A DNA stretch of 37,032 nt. Origin: Gammaproteobacteria bacterium. GTDB lineage: Bacteria; Pseudomonadota; Gammaproteobacteria; SZUA-152. Of the stretch, positions 9,179 through 19,114 are shown in pieces. Under the pieces are notes generated by a model. That model saw only the letters and a list, made by a program, of their open reading frames with translations, had not been told where the DNA came from and did not search any database. The position numbers and the translations under genes were made by a program. The stretch covers positions 1 through 37,032 of the forward strand of contig DRKN01000093.1 of assembly GCA_011051755.1 (NCBI GenBank), read 5' to 3'. Within the stretch, counting starts at the first letter, position 1. Each line of letters begins with the position of its first letter.

Positions 9179-11017
9179 ATGCCTGCCGATTCCCGCACCC
9201 AGTATCCGGCCGGTCAGACTGGACAACAGCAAACGCCGGGGCAGATCTACCGGCGCCTGCTGGGCTATGCCTGGCGCGACTGGCCGATCCTGTTGTTCGC
9301 TATTCTCGGCATGGCCGTGGTGGCCGCCACCGAGACCGGTTTCGCCTGGCTGATGAAGCCCATGCTGGACGGCAGTTTTGTCGACAGGGATCCGGACGTG
9401 ATTCGCTGGATTCCCTGGGCGCTGCTGGGCATTTTCATGATTCGTGGCCTCGCCAGCTTTGCCGCCAACTATGGTATGCAGCGGGTAGGGCGCAAGATCA
9501 TTCATGACCTGCGGCAGCAGATGTTCGCCAAGTTGATGCGCCTGCCGACGGCCTTTTACGACAACAATGCCGCGGGCCAGCTGACCTCGAAACTGATCTA
9601 CGACGTCGAGCGCGTGGCTTCGGCGGCCACCTCGGCGTTGACCGTCGTGGTGCGCGACAGTCTGACCATCCTCGGTCTGCTGGGCTTCATGTTCTACACC
9701 AACTGGCGGCTGGCGGCGGTGTTTCTGTTTCTCGGCCCGTTGATCACCGTGCTGGTGGTGTTTGTCAGCAAGCGTTTCCGCCGCATCAGCAAGCGTATTC
9801 AGCATTCCATGGGCGACGTGTCGCAGCTGTCCCAGCAGATTACCGAGGGTCATCGGGTGGTGAAAATCTTTGGTGGCCAGGCCTACGAGGAACGGCAGTT
9901 CGGCGAGGCCAATGAATACAACCGTGCACAGAACATGAAGATGGCCATCACCAGCGCTCTGAGTGTGCCTATTTCACAGTTTCTCGGCGCCTCGGGGCTG
10001 GCGGTGATTCTGTTTATCGCCACCTCGGATGCCATGCTCGAATCCTTGAGTGTCGGTACCTTCATGGCTTTTGTCACCGCCAGCATGTTGCTGCTGGCGC
10101 CGATGAAACGCCTGACCATGATACAGTCCATCGTGCAACAGGGTATCGCTGCGGCACAGAGTGTCTTTTTCCTGTTGGATGAGGACGGCGAGAAAGATAC
10201 CGGTACACGGCGCATCGACCGCAGCCAGGGGCGGGTCGAATTCCGTGACGTGGCGTTTACCTATGATCCGGACAAGGGCAAGGTACTGGATGGCGTGAGT
10301 TTTACCGCTGAGACGGGGCAGGTGGTGGCGATTGTCGGCCGTTCCGGCAGCGGCAAGTCGACCCTGGTGGGTCTGTTGCCGCGTTTCTATGATCTGGGCG
10401 ATGGTGAGATCAGCCTCGACGGTATTCCGATCCAGGCGCTGAGCCTCGCCAGCCTGCGTGCGCAGATCGCCCTGGTGAGCCAGGACATCATTCTCTTCAA
10501 CGACACCATCGGCAACAACATTGCCTATGGTGCGCTGGCCGGTGCCGATGAAGCGGAGGTGATTCGCGCCGCCGAAGCGGCACACGCCATGGAGTTTATC
10601 CGCGAGCTGCCACAGGGGCTGGATACCCTGGTGGGTGACAAGGGCGTATTGCTTTCCGGTGGCCAGCGTCAGCGCATCGCCATTGCCCGCGCGTTGCTCA
10701 AGGATGCGCCGATCCTGATTCTGGACGAGGCGACCTCGGCACTGGACAGCGAGTCCGAGCGTCACATTCAGGCCGCGTTGAATGTGCTGATGAAGGGCCG
10801 CACCACCCTGGTGATCGCCCATCGCCTTTCCACCGTGGAAGGCGCCGATAAGATTCTCGTACTGCGTGGCGGGCGCATCGTCGAATCCGGTCGCCATGCC
10901 GATCTGTTGGCGGCGGAGGGGGATTATGCAGCCCTGTATCGCATGCAATTCAATGACTCCCCGCCTGCCACAGCGCCGATTGACCCGGCAAGGCGAAGCA
11001 GCCGTGAATGGCCTTGA
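9179..11017 (+). CDS. msbA: Lipid A export ATP-binding/permease protein MsbA
   Basis: Likely start ATG 9179 (MPADSRTQ) rather than 9101; ABC exporter with [17 protein letters not shown] and ILDEATSALDSESE; adjacent to lpxK and kdsB. Confidence 0.94.
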   Translation: MPADSRTQYPAGQTGQQQTPGQIYRRLLGYAWRDWPILLFAILGMAVVAATETGFAWLMKPMLDGSFVDRDPDVIRWIPWALLGIFMIRGLASFAANYGMQRVGRKIIHDLRQQMFAKLMRLPTAFYDNNAAGQLTSKLIYDVERVASAATSALTVVVRDSLTILGLLGFMFYTNWRLAAVFLFLGPLITVLVVFVSKRFRRISKRIQHSMGDVSQLSQQITEGHRVVKIFGGQAYEERQFGEANEYNRAQNMKMAITSALSVPISQFLGASGLAVILFIATSDAMLESLSVGTFMAFVTASMLLLAPMKRLTMIQSIVQQGIAAAQSVFFLLDEDGEKDTGTRRIDRSQGRVEFRDVAFTYDPDKGKVLDGVSFTAETGQVVAIVGRSGSGKSTLVGLLPRFYDLGDGEISLDGIPIQALSLASLRAQIALVSQDIILFNDTIGNNIAYGALAGADEAEVIRAAEAAHAMEFIRELPQGLDTLVGDKGVLLSGGQRQRIAIARALLKDAPILILDEATSALDSESERHIQAALNVLMKGRTTLVIAHRLSTVEGADKILVLRGGRIVESGRHADLLAAEGDYAALYRMQFNDSPPATAPIDPARRSSREWP

Positions 11018-11984
11018 GTCGCACTGGTATCGCACCACCCCGCTGACACTGTTGTTGTTGCCACTGTCGTGGTTGTTCTGTGCCGTTGCCCTGGCTCGTC
11101 GCTGGGCCTACCGTAGCGGCCTGCTGAAAACGGTGCGGCTTCCCGTGCCGGTCATTGTGGTGGGAAACATCAGTGTCGGCGGCACCGGCAAGACGCCCAT
11201 GGTGGCCTGGCTGGTGGCGTTGTTGCGCAAAGCAGGTTATCGCCCCGGTATCATCAGCCGGGGCTACGGTGGTGGCGCGGATCACTGGCCACAGCCGGTG
11301 CGGGCGGACAGTGATCCGAGCCAAGTCGGTGACGAGGCGGTGCTGCTGGCGCGCCGTTGCCGTTGTCCGATGGCGGTAGGCCCGGATCGCCCGGCGGCGG
11401 CACGGGCACTGTTGCAAGATGCCGATTGCGACATCATCATCAGTGACGATGGCTTGCAGCACTATCGGCTGGAGCGCGATGTGGAGATTGCCGTGGTCGA
11501 TGGCGTGCGGCGTTTTGGCAACGGCCACTGCCTGCCCGCAGGGCCACTGCGCGAGCCGGTGCGGCGTCTGCGTTCCGTGGATGTAGTGATCGCCAATGGC
11601 AGCGCCGGCGCGCGTGAGTACGCCATGGAACTACGGCCTGCGAGTCTGTGCAATTTGTTGCACGATGAGCAAACCCGACCGTTGCAGCAGTTTGCCGGTC
11701 AGTCTGTGCATGCCGTCGCCGGCATTGGCAATCCGCGGCGTTTTTTTGAGTTGCTGACTCGCCACGGACTCGCGGTGATCGAGCATCCCTTTGCGGACCA
11801 TCATCCCTTCTGCGCCGGGGATCTCGACTTCGGCGATGAATTGCCGGTACTGATGACGGAAAAGGATGCGGTAAAATGTCAGGCCTTCGCCAAGGCCCAT
11901 CATTGGTGCCTGCCGGTGGATGCGCAGCTCGATGAGCGTGTTTCCCAAATATTGTTACGCCTGATAGGAAAAACATATGGATAA
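11004..11984 (+). CDS. lpxK: Tetraacyldisaccharide 4'-kinase
   Basis: Likely GTG 11004 ([23 protein letters not shown]; the listed ORF extends upstream to 10866); [19 protein letters not shown]-loop and [27 protein letters not shown]. Confidence 0.94.
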   Translation: MNGLESHWYRTTPLTLLLLPLSWLFCAVALARRWAYRSGLLKTVRLPVPVIVVGNISVGGTGKTPMVAWLVALLRKAGYRPGIISRGYGGGADHWPQPVRADSDPSQVGDEAVLLARRCRCPMAVGPDRPAAARALLQDADCDIIISDDGLQHYRLERDVEIAVVDGVRRFGNGHCLPAGPLREPVRRLRSVDVVIANGSAGAREYAMELRPASLCNLLHDEQTRPLQQFAGQSVHAVAGIGNPRRFFELLTRHGLAVIEHPFADHHPFCAGDLDFGDELPVLMTEKDAVKCQAFAKAHHWCLPVDAQLDERVSQILLRLIGKTYG

Positions 11985-12159
11985 AAAATTGCTCGACATT
12001 TTGGTCTGCCCCCTTTGCAAGGGGCCGTTGGTCTACGACAAGCAGGCGCAGGAACTGATCTGCAAGGGTGACCGGCTGGCCTTTCCGATCCGTGACGATA
12101 TTCCGGTGATGCTGGAAGACGAGGCGCGGGTGCTGGCGGCGGACGAAGAGGTGGTCTGA
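11977..12159 (+). CDS. Trm112-family protein (YcaR-like)
   Basis: 60 aa: [51 protein letters not shown]; overlaps lpxK and precedes kdsB. Confidence 0.95.
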   Translation: MDKKLLDILVCPLCKGPLVYDKQAQELICKGDRLAFPIRDDIPVMLEDEARVLAADEEVV

Positions 12160-12175
12160 AGCCGCAAAATATCTG

Positions 12176-12225
12176 TTGCCACAGAGGCACAAGAGAACAC
12201 GAAGTTCTCCGTGCCTCTGTGGCAA
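12176..12225. repeat. Long hairpin between the Trm112-like gene and kdsB
   Basis: TTGCCACAGAGGCAC-AA-GAGAAC-ACGAA-GTTCTC-C-GTGCCTCTGTGGCAA: 15-bp perfect outer stem and 6-bp inner stem. Confidence 0.9.
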
Positions 12226-12256
12226 GCGCATTTGAATTCAAACTGAGAACCGCCCC

Positions 12257-13021
12257 GTGAGTTTCTGTGTCGTCATTCCCGCCCGTTATGCGGCCACGCG
12301 TCTGCCGGGCAAGCCGTTGCTGGATATTGCCGGAAAACCCATGATTCAGCACGTGCACGAGCGTGCGCAGGAAAGTGGTGCCGAGAGCGTGATCATCGCC
12401 ACCGATGACAGCCGTGTGCAGGTCGCCGCCGAGGGCTTCGGTGCGCGCGTATGCATGACATCAAGCGAGCATCGTTCCGGCACCGACCGGCTCGCCGAAG
12501 TGGTGGATCAGTTGGGTCTCGATGACGGGCGGGTTGTCGTCAACCTGCAGGGCGACGAACCACTGATGCCGCCGGCGGTGATACACCAGGTGGCGGACAA
12601 TCTGACGCTGCACCCGGTTGCCGGCATGGCCACGGTATGCTGTCGTATCACCACCGCCGCCGAGCTGTTCGACCCCCATGTGGTGAAGGTGGTGATGGAC
12701 GCCAAGGGCATGGCGGTATATTTCAGCCGTGCGGCGATTCCCTGGGATCGCGATGCCTTCGCCAGTACCACTGAGACGTTGCCAGTACGCTCGGCGCATT
12801 ACCGACACATTGGCCTGTACGCCTACCGTGCCGGTTTTCTGCGTCAGTACGTCGACTGGCCAAGCTGCCATCTGGAGGATATGGAATCCCTCGAACAACT
12901 ACGCGCCCTTTGGCACGGCCAGCGTATCCACGTGGCCGAGGCCGTCGAGACGCCGCCAGCGGGAGTGGATACGGTGCGGGATCTCGAGATCGTGCGCGCC
13001 CGGCTTGGCGCCAGTTCCTGA
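12257..13021 (+). CDS. kdsB: 3-deoxy-manno-octulosonate cytidylyltransferase
   Basis: GTG start; [55 protein letters not shown]. Confidence 0.96.
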   Translation: MSFCVVIPARYAATRLPGKPLLDIAGKPMIQHVHERAQESGAESVIIATDDSRVQVAAEGFGARVCMTSSEHRSGTDRLAEVVDQLGLDDGRVVVNLQGDEPLMPPAVIHQVADNLTLHPVAGMATVCCRITTAAELFDPHVVKVVMDAKGMAVYFSRAAIPWDRDAFASTTETLPVRSAHYRHIGLYAYRAGFLRQYVDWPSCHLEDMESLEQLRALWHGQRIHVAEAVETPPAGVDTVRDLEIVRARLGASS

Positions 13022-13148
13022 AAAAGTAGACGGGTAATGACCGTCGCTTGCGGGGCTGATCCAGCGTTGGCTGACGACAAGATCCCATTGCAACGTATCG
13101 TGGATGACAGCGGTGCTGATAGACAGAAATTCCAAGCCATGATGCCGG

Positions 13149-13235
13149 CCAGGAGCGGGCCATGCCCGCGATGAAGGGGGGGAACAATTTGATAGCCTTT
13201 CCACTTTACCCATCGCGGGCATGGCCCGCTCCTAC
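13149..13235. repeat. REP/BIME-like inverted pair (copy 2)
   Basis: CCAGGAGCGGGCCATGCCCGCGA and TCGCGGGCATGGCCCGCTCCTAC, same arms as copy 1, between kdsB and the HhH-GPD gene. Confidence 0.85.
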
Positions 13236-13264
13236 GCTTGTTCCACCTGCTAAAAATTCACTGC

Positions 13265-13903
13265 ATGTCACTGCACGCGGTATTTGATGATTTATTGGCG
13301 GCCTATGGCCCCCAATACTGGTGGCCGGGGGATACGCCCTTCGAGGTCATGATGGGCGCGATACTCACGCAGAACACGGCGTGGGGCAATGTGGAAAAGG
13401 CCATTGCCAATCTGAAAAAAAACGATGCGCTGACGGCCGAGGTGATTGCCGGCTGTGGGCACGACCGGCTGGCGGCATGGCTGAAGCCATCCGGCTATTT
13501 CAATATCAAGGCGACACGCTTGCAGAATTTCTGCCGCTGGTATCTCGCCCGGGGTGGTTTCGAGGCATTGAGCCGGTGGCCGACCGATGAACTGCGTCAC
13601 GGCCTGCTGTCGGTGAACGGGGTGGGGCCGGAGACGGCGGACGCTATATTACTGTATGCCTTCGAACGGCCGGTATTCGTCATCGACACCTATACCCGGC
13701 GCCTGTTTTCGCGCCTGGGCCTGCTGCACGGGACGCTGGGTTATGAAACCCTGCGGGGTCATTTTGAGGCCGCGTTGCCGATGGATGTTGCGCTATTCAA
13801 TGAATATCATGCCCTCATCGTGCGGCATGCCAAGCATGCATGCAGGAAGCGGCCCCTGTGTGAAACCTGTTCGTTGGCGGCGAACTGTCTGACTGCGGGT
13901 TGA
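13265..13903 (+). CDS. HhH-GPD superfamily base-excision DNA glycosylase (endonuclease III domain, MagIII-like)
   Basis: Start MSLHAVFDDLLAAYG at 13265; GAILTQNTAWGNVEKAI, NGVGPETADAILLYAFERPVFVIDTYTRRLFSRLG; C-terminal Cys cluster CRKRPLCETCSLAANC suggests a 4Fe-4S cluster. Confidence 0.88.
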   Translation: MSLHAVFDDLLAAYGPQYWWPGDTPFEVMMGAILTQNTAWGNVEKAIANLKKNDALTAEVIAGCGHDRLAAWLKPSGYFNIKATRLQNFCRWYLARGGFEALSRWPTDELRHGLLSVNGVGPETADAILLYAFERPVFVIDTYTRRLFSRLGLLHGTLGYETLRGHFEAALPMDVALFNEYHALIVRHAKHACRKRPLCETCSLAANCLTAG

Positions 13904-13956
13904 AACCGTTGACGGTGGCGCGGATTATTTCTACGGTGTTACTTTCATCTCTGAGG

Positions 13957-14033
13957 GGCCAACTTCCCACGGCTCGCTTACTCAAAGTAGGTTCTTTAGG
14001 AAAAGTGCCTACTTTATGGTGCTGCGAGTCAGC
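13957..14033. repeat. Dispersed repeat family B, copy 1
   Basis: ...CGGCTCGCTTACTCAAAGTAGGTTCTTTAGGAAAAGTGCCTACTTTATGGTGCTGCGA, similar to 21266-21337. Confidence 0.75.
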
Positions 14034-14088
14034 ATTGAGCCCCCCTTGGGCGGGAATGTTTATTCGGCACGTTAATGTAACGGAATAG

Positions 14089-15021
14089 TTATTTTGCGAT
14101 ACGTGTACAGTTACGGCCGTCTTTCTTGGCCTGATACAGGGCCTGGTCGGCGCGTGCAAAGAGTGCCTTGCCGTCCTCATCCTTACGCAGGGTGGCAACG
14201 CCAAAGCTGGCCGTCATCTTGATGTGCTTGCCTTCACAGGCGCAGTCCATCTCGGCCACATTGCGACGAATACGGTCGGCCAGTCGTTTGACGCCCTTGC
14301 CATCGGTTTCCGGCAACAGCACCACGAATTCTTCACCACCGTAGCGGAACAGCTGATCTGACAGGCGAATGGTGTTGTCCGCGCAGTTGGCCATGGCCTT
14401 TAACAGACAGTCACCAATCGAGTGACCATAGGTGTCGTTGATGGATTTGAAGTGATCGATGTCGATGACAATCATGCCCAATGGACGCTGATGGCGCTGA
14501 GCCAGCTCAATTTCCCGATCCAGTACTTCGTTGAGAGCGGCGCGATTGCCGATGCCGGTGAGCGGATCCTTGTGGGCAGCGCTCAGGGCGGAGTGATAGA
14601 GCAGGGCGTTGCGTAACGGGTATAGCAGTGTGCACAGCAGGTTTTCCAGCTGTCGACACTCTTCCGCTTTGAACTTGCGGCGGCGGCTGATGAGTAGTGT
14701 TCCCAAGATTTCATCGTTGACGGTCAGCCGGTAGGACACCTTGTGGCGGGCGTTCTTACCCACGCTAAAGGCGATCTCCTGCTCTTCATGTTCATAGCTC
14801 AGGTGCCCATGTGTCACGATGGACTGGATGTTTTCACTGAACTCCGTGAGAATGCTTTCGATGTCCAGACTGGTCTGTAACTGGTTGGAAAGCTGCAGCA
14901 GATGGCTGACATCCATCGGTGTTTCATCAAACGTGTTTTCTTCGAACAGTGGCACCAGATTTCCGCTATTACTGATGGGTGACATGCTGATTTCTCCAGT
15001 GGTTGTCATTGTTGGCATCAA
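14089..15021 (-). CDS. GGDEF-domain diguanylate cyclase with N-terminal GAF-like sensor region
   Basis: DPLTGIGNRAALNEVLDREI...RYGGEEFVVLLPET; intact GGEEF signature. Confidence 0.9.
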   Translation of the reverse strand: MMPTMTTTGEISMSPISNSGNLVPLFEENTFDETPMDVSHLLQLSNQLQTSLDIESILTEFSENIQSIVTHGHLSYEHEEQEIAFSVGKNARHKVSYRLTVNDEILGTLLISRRRKFKAEECRQLENLLCTLLYPLRNALLYHSALSAAHKDPLTGIGNRAALNEVLDREIELAQRHQRPLGMIVIDIDHFKSINDTYGHSIGDCLLKAMANCADNTIRLSDQLFRYGGEEFVVLLPETDGKGVKRLADRIRRNVAEMDCACEGKHIKMTASFGVATLRKDEDGKALFARADQALYQAKKDGRNCTRIAK

Positions 15022-15360
15022 CGTCTCAGACGTATTTTGGATTGTGTATCGTTATAAGCGAAAAGCATGCCAATTTTGTGAAGATTTCGTGAAAAGCAGT
15101 ATATTCATAAGGTTATACGACATATGTAAGTCGAGCGTCAGGATTGTGTCAATTTAGTGGCAGGTTTTTGCCCGTCGATGCGGCGAAAAGGTGTCGTCTG
15201 TGCTGGCCGTTTGTCCTGTTTCAGAGTCGCTTGCTTGGGAATCGTGTTGGTCTGATCTATTGTCTATATTATTGAAATGGTTTTTGATGTCAGTGGTCAC
15301 AATTACGGTGGTGACGCGAGTTCGTCGTGGCATCTTCGTGGTATCACCGAGGGGAATGTA

Positions 15361-16398
15361 ATGTTACGAAGAGGGTTACTGGTGTTGTTATTGCTGGCCG
15401 TTTTGCCGATCGCGGTGGCGGGACTGAAAGAAGGGGAGCTGAACGAAGACCTGACCAATCCCGGCTCCATTGAGTTGCCGGCCTGGTTCAAGAATTCCTT
15501 TATGGACATTGCCGAGGACATTGCCGAAGCCACGGCGGAGAACAAGCGCCTGGTGCTCTATTTTCATCAGGATGGCTGTCCCTACTGCAAGAAACTTATC
15601 GAAGTCAACTTCGCCCAGCAGGATATCGCCGACAAGGCGCGTGCCACGGTGGATGTGTTGGCCATCAACATGTGGGGCGACCGCGAGGTGACTTGGCTGG
15701 ATGGCGAGACCATGAGCGAAAAGGCGTTTGCGCGGAAGATGCGTGTCATGTTTACGCCGACACTGCTGTTTCTCGACGAGCAGGGCGAGCTTGCCCTGCG
15801 TGTCAATGGTTATTACAAGCCCGCCAAGTTCAAGGCGGCGCTGGAGTATGTCGCACAGCACGGCGAAAAAAAGGAGCGTTTTGCCGAGTATTATCAGCGG
15901 GTCAAGTCGGCGCCTGTCAGCGGCAAACTGCACCGCGAGGCGTTTATTCTGCCGCTGGATCAACTGGCGGCCGCGCCCCGTTCCAGCAGTGGTTACCGGC
16001 TGGTGCTGTTTGAGCAGAAACAGTGTCCCAATTGCGATGAGCTGCATCTGGACATCTTCAAACGTCCGCAGAGCCGCGAGCAGCTTGCGCGTTTTGATGT
16101 CTTCCAGGTGGATATGTGGTCGGACGAGATGCTGAAGACGCCACGCGGGGAATCCCTCAGCGCCCGTCAGTGGGCGAAAAAACTACAGATCAACTATGCA
16201 CCGTCACTGCTGTTTTTGGATAAAGCGGGCAACGAGGTATTTCGCGCCGAGGCCTACCTGAAGGCCTTCCATCTACAGTCGATACTGGACTACGTGGCCT
16301 CCGGGGCCTATCGCGATGAGCCGGAATTTCAGCGCTATATCGATGTGCGCGCAGATCGCCTGCGCGAACAGGGCAAGCGTGTCGATTTGATGAATTAG
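15361..16398 (+). CDS. Periplasmic tandem thioredoxin-fold protein (SoxW/DsbE-like)
   Basis: Likely start 15361 (MLRRGLLVLLLLAVLPIAVAG signal peptide). Two thioredoxin-like domains, each with CxxC: LVLYFHQDGCPYCKKL and LVLFEQKQCPNCDEL. Confidence 0.85.
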   Translation: MLRRGLLVLLLLAVLPIAVAGLKEGELNEDLTNPGSIELPAWFKNSFMDIAEDIAEATAENKRLVLYFHQDGCPYCKKLIEVNFAQQDIADKARATVDVLAINMWGDREVTWLDGETMSEKAFARKMRVMFTPTLLFLDEQGELALRVNGYYKPAKFKAALEYVAQHGEKKERFAEYYQRVKSAPVSGKLHREAFILPLDQLAAAPRSSSGYRLVLFEQKQCPNCDELHLDIFKRPQSREQLARFDVFQVDMWSDEMLKTPRGESLSARQWAKKLQINYAPSLLFLDKAGNEVFRAEAYLKAFHLQSILDYVASGAYRDEPEFQRYIDVRADRLREQGKRVDLMN

Positions 16399-16523
16399 TA
16401 CCTTAGGGGGTGTTTTCAATCATTTCGGCAGGACTGTTGAAATGGTTGAGAGCACCCCCGGGTTTTCTGCGTATTTTGTAGAAAATTATTTCGTGAAGGT
16501 ACTTATCCAGTTCATTCGGGTTA
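16397..16523. repeat. Dispersed repeat family C, long copy with nested hairpin
   Basis: AGTACCTTA ... TTTCGTGAAGGTACTTATCCAGTTCATTCGGGTTA with an internal GGGGGTG...CACCCCC hairpin. Confidence 0.75.
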
Positions 16524-16539
16524 AGTAGAAATAGCGAAC

Positions 16540-18459
16540 TCAGCCCAGGTTGTTTTTGATGTCGCCATAGAAACAGTATTGTCGTTTGCCGCGTCGTTTA
16601 GCCTCGTACATGGCCTGATCCGCACGTTCCAGCAGGCTGTCCTCGTTTTCGCCATCCAGCGGATAGATGCTGATGCCGGCGCTGCCGCTGACCTGCAACG
16701 GGCCACTGTCACAGTCCACACAGATGTTCAGGCTGTTGACGATGCGCTCGGCCAGTTGTTCGATGAGGGCGGCGTCCTCCAGTCCATTGAACAATACGGC
16801 AAACTCGTCCCCGCCGAGACGGGCGACGGTATCGTCCTCACGCACACAGGCGCGCAACTGCGCAGCCACCTTGCCCAGTAACTGATCCCCGGCGGCGTGT
16901 CCCAGGGTATCGTTGACGGCCTTGAAACCATCCAGATCGACGTACATGACGGCGACGATGGTCTGATTGCGGTGGGCGCGTGCGCGTGCGCCACGCAAGC
17001 GATCATGGAACAGCATGCGGTTGGGCAGACTGGTCAATTGGTCGAAGTGGGCGAGCAATTCCAGGCGATCTTCGTTTTCCTTCAGGCTGCTGATATCCGA
17101 ATAGGTGGCGACAAAGTGGGTTGCCTGGCCACTGTCGTTCTTGACGCCGCTGATGGTGACCAGGTTCGGACGGGCTTCGCCATCCTTGTGGCGGTTCCAG
17201 ACTTCGCCCTGCCAGTGATCGTTGTTTTCCAGTGACTGCCAGATGGATTGGTAAAAGTCCGCGTCATGTCGTCCAGAACTCAGCATCGCCGGCGTTTGTC
17301 CCATCAATTCCTCGCGGCTGTACCCGGTCAGGCGGCAGAATGCATCATTCATATCGAGTATGTGTTTCTCGCTGTCGGTGATGAGTATGGGTTCCGCGGT
17401 AATTTCAAACACCTGCTGGGTGAGACGGAGGCGTTGCTCAGCCTTACGCTTTCTCGATACATCCCGCATGGCGGCGATAGCCAGTGACAGACCATTCTTC
17501 CGCGTGTGGCTGAGGGAGATCTCGACCGGAAATTCCCGGCCATCCTTCGATATGGCGATGAGATCACCACTCTTGTCGATCGGCCGGGACAGTAGCTTGG
17601 CAAAGAAGGTCGTTCTTTGACCGACGTGCTGATGTCGTAGGCGGGGAGGCATCAGGGACTCGACCTTCATGTCCAGTATTTCCTCCTTGCTATAACCGAA
17701 CATGGATACCGTTCGGGCATTGACGCCACTGATGTATCCGTCAGAATCCACGATCAACCAGGCGTCGGGGGCGGCCTCTACCAGTGATTCGGCGTAGGCC
17801 TTGGCCGCAGTGGTATTTTGATTCGCTTCCATGATACGGCGAATGAAGATGATCAGCAGGCCGGCAACCAGGGCGATGACCGGGATCAGCAGCGCTCCCA
17901 GATCGATGAAGCTAATGGTGCCCGCCAACTGCATACTGGTTTCCCACTCACGTTTGCGGCTTTGCTCAAGGGCATTGCGGGTCAGAAAATCAATCGCCGT
18001 CAGGGCCGGGGTGTCGTTGACCTGCACGTGGATTTCGACCTCGCGGGGCGTGTTGCCTTCGGCGATGAGTTTGCGGGCAAACTTGTATTTTGACTGATAG
18101 ATGTTGACGACATGGAGCAGACTTTCCAACGCCTGTGTTTCTTCATCTGATCGGGACAGGCTGCGATACTCTTCAATGGCGTGGTAGGTTTCGTGTAGAT
18201 TTTCATCGATCTTGGGCAGCAGATCGTCTGTCTGATGAAGGATGTAATTCTTGAAATAATGGATGAATCCACCATAACCGAAGTGGGTATTGATTCTGGC
18301 CAGGGCGTAGTTGCTTTTGGCGGCATATTCATTGAAGTCATGCCACTGTGCTTCAACGCTCAGGATGCGGGACTTGCTCTCAAAAACAAAGAAGACCAGC
18401 AATACCATCAGGGTGGTGGCAATCATGGTAATAGCAATGATTTTACTTCGCAGGCTCAT
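16540..18459 (-). CDS. Membrane PAS-PAS-GGDEF sensor protein (putative diguanylate cyclase)
   Basis: Likely start MSLRSKIIAITMIATTLMVLLVFFVFE; two TM segments, PAS motifs (PDAWLIVDSDGYISGVN; ITAEPILITDSEKHILDMNDAFCRLTGYSREEL), RLGGDEFAVLFNG. Confidence 0.9.
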   Translation of the reverse strand: MSLRSKIIAITMIATTLMVLLVFFVFESKSRILSVEAQWHDFNEYAAKSNYALARINTHFGYGGFIHYFKNYILHQTDDLLPKIDENLHETYHAIEEYRSLSRSDEETQALESLLHVVNIYQSKYKFARKLIAEGNTPREVEIHVQVNDTPALTAIDFLTRNALEQSRKREWETSMQLAGTISFIDLGALLIPVIALVAGLLIIFIRRIMEANQNTTAAKAYAESLVEAAPDAWLIVDSDGYISGVNARTVSMFGYSKEEILDMKVESLMPPRLRHQHVGQRTTFFAKLLSRPIDKSGDLIAISKDGREFPVEISLSHTRKNGLSLAIAAMRDVSRKRKAEQRLRLTQQVFEITAEPILITDSEKHILDMNDAFCRLTGYSREELMGQTPAMLSSGRHDADFYQSIWQSLENNDHWQGEVWNRHKDGEARPNLVTISGVKNDSGQATHFVATYSDISSLKENEDRLELLAHFDQLTSLPNRMLFHDRLRGARARAHRNQTIVAVMYVDLDGFKAVNDTLGHAAGDQLLGKVAAQLRACVREDDTVARLGGDEFAVLFNGLEDAALIEQLAERIVNSLNICVDCDSGPLQVSGSAGISIYPLDGENEDSLLERADQAMYEAKRRGKRQYCFYGDIKNNLG

Positions 18460-18772
18460 GGCGTCCGTGTCCCTGTTTGCACAGTGATCGGTATCTGGCA
18501 AGGATCTGCTATTCCATCGGCAGCCAGGTGGGATAAGTTTATAGCTTATCGATGAACGGTATTGATTGGCCTGTCAGACACGGTCAAGTCTCCATTTTTT
18601 GCACAATGAGAAAGCCGGTGTAGTGCGCTACAATACGCGCTGCTCCCGGCAACGCTTGCTCAGGCCGGATGCCAGTCAGATTGACCGCTGGTTTGGTGGT
18701 TTATTAGCGGTACGGTCAAGCTCAATAACCCCATCGATTCAATGACTTTGAAATTCCAGGAAGTGACGCGAA

Positions 18773-19009
18773 ATGGCGAAAGCTAAGAAATACGACTATC
18801 GGGTGGTGCAGGCCACTGCTGGTTGGCGCGCAGAAGTCACCCGCCGGGTGACCTCAAAGAAAACAATGGTTTCCAAGAGCCAGGGCGGGTTTTGCAGCGA
18901 ATCCGAGGCGAAAGAGTGGGGTGAACAGGCGCTGAAGTCATTTCTGAAGAACCTCGATGAACGCAATAAACGCCGATCCAGTCAGCGTGATCAAAGACGT
19001 CAAGAGTAA
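18773..19009 (+). CDS. Small basic protein, DUF3622-like
   Basis: 78 aa MAKAKKYDYRVVQATAGWRAEVTRRVTSKKTMVSKSQGGFCSESEAKEWGEQAL; family recalled from memory. Confidence 0.65.
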   Translation: MAKAKKYDYRVVQATAGWRAEVTRRVTSKKTMVSKSQGGFCSESEAKEWGEQALKSFLKNLDERNKRRSSQRDQRRQE

Positions 19010-19029
19010 TGTCCTTCATTGGATATGGA

Positions 19030-19092
19030 GGTGGGCGCTATGCTCACGCGGAATGACAGATAACGGTCTGATGCGTGGCCACAGCGCCCACC
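19030..19092. repeat. GGTGGGC-family inverted repeat between convergent DUF3622-like gene and ureG
   Basis: Arms GGTGGGCGCT..CACGC and GCGTG..AGCGCCCACC. Confidence 0.75.
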
Positions 19093-19114
19093 CTTCACGA
19101 GTAATCCAGCCGTT

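Noticed and set aside
9974-11038. 354-aa minus-strand ORF
   Set aside because: Antisense to msbA/lpxK, no domain signature.
18590-18650. Promoter with TACAAT upstream of the DUF3622-like gene
   Set aside because: The -10-like match has no -35 at acceptable spacing; not supportable by eye.
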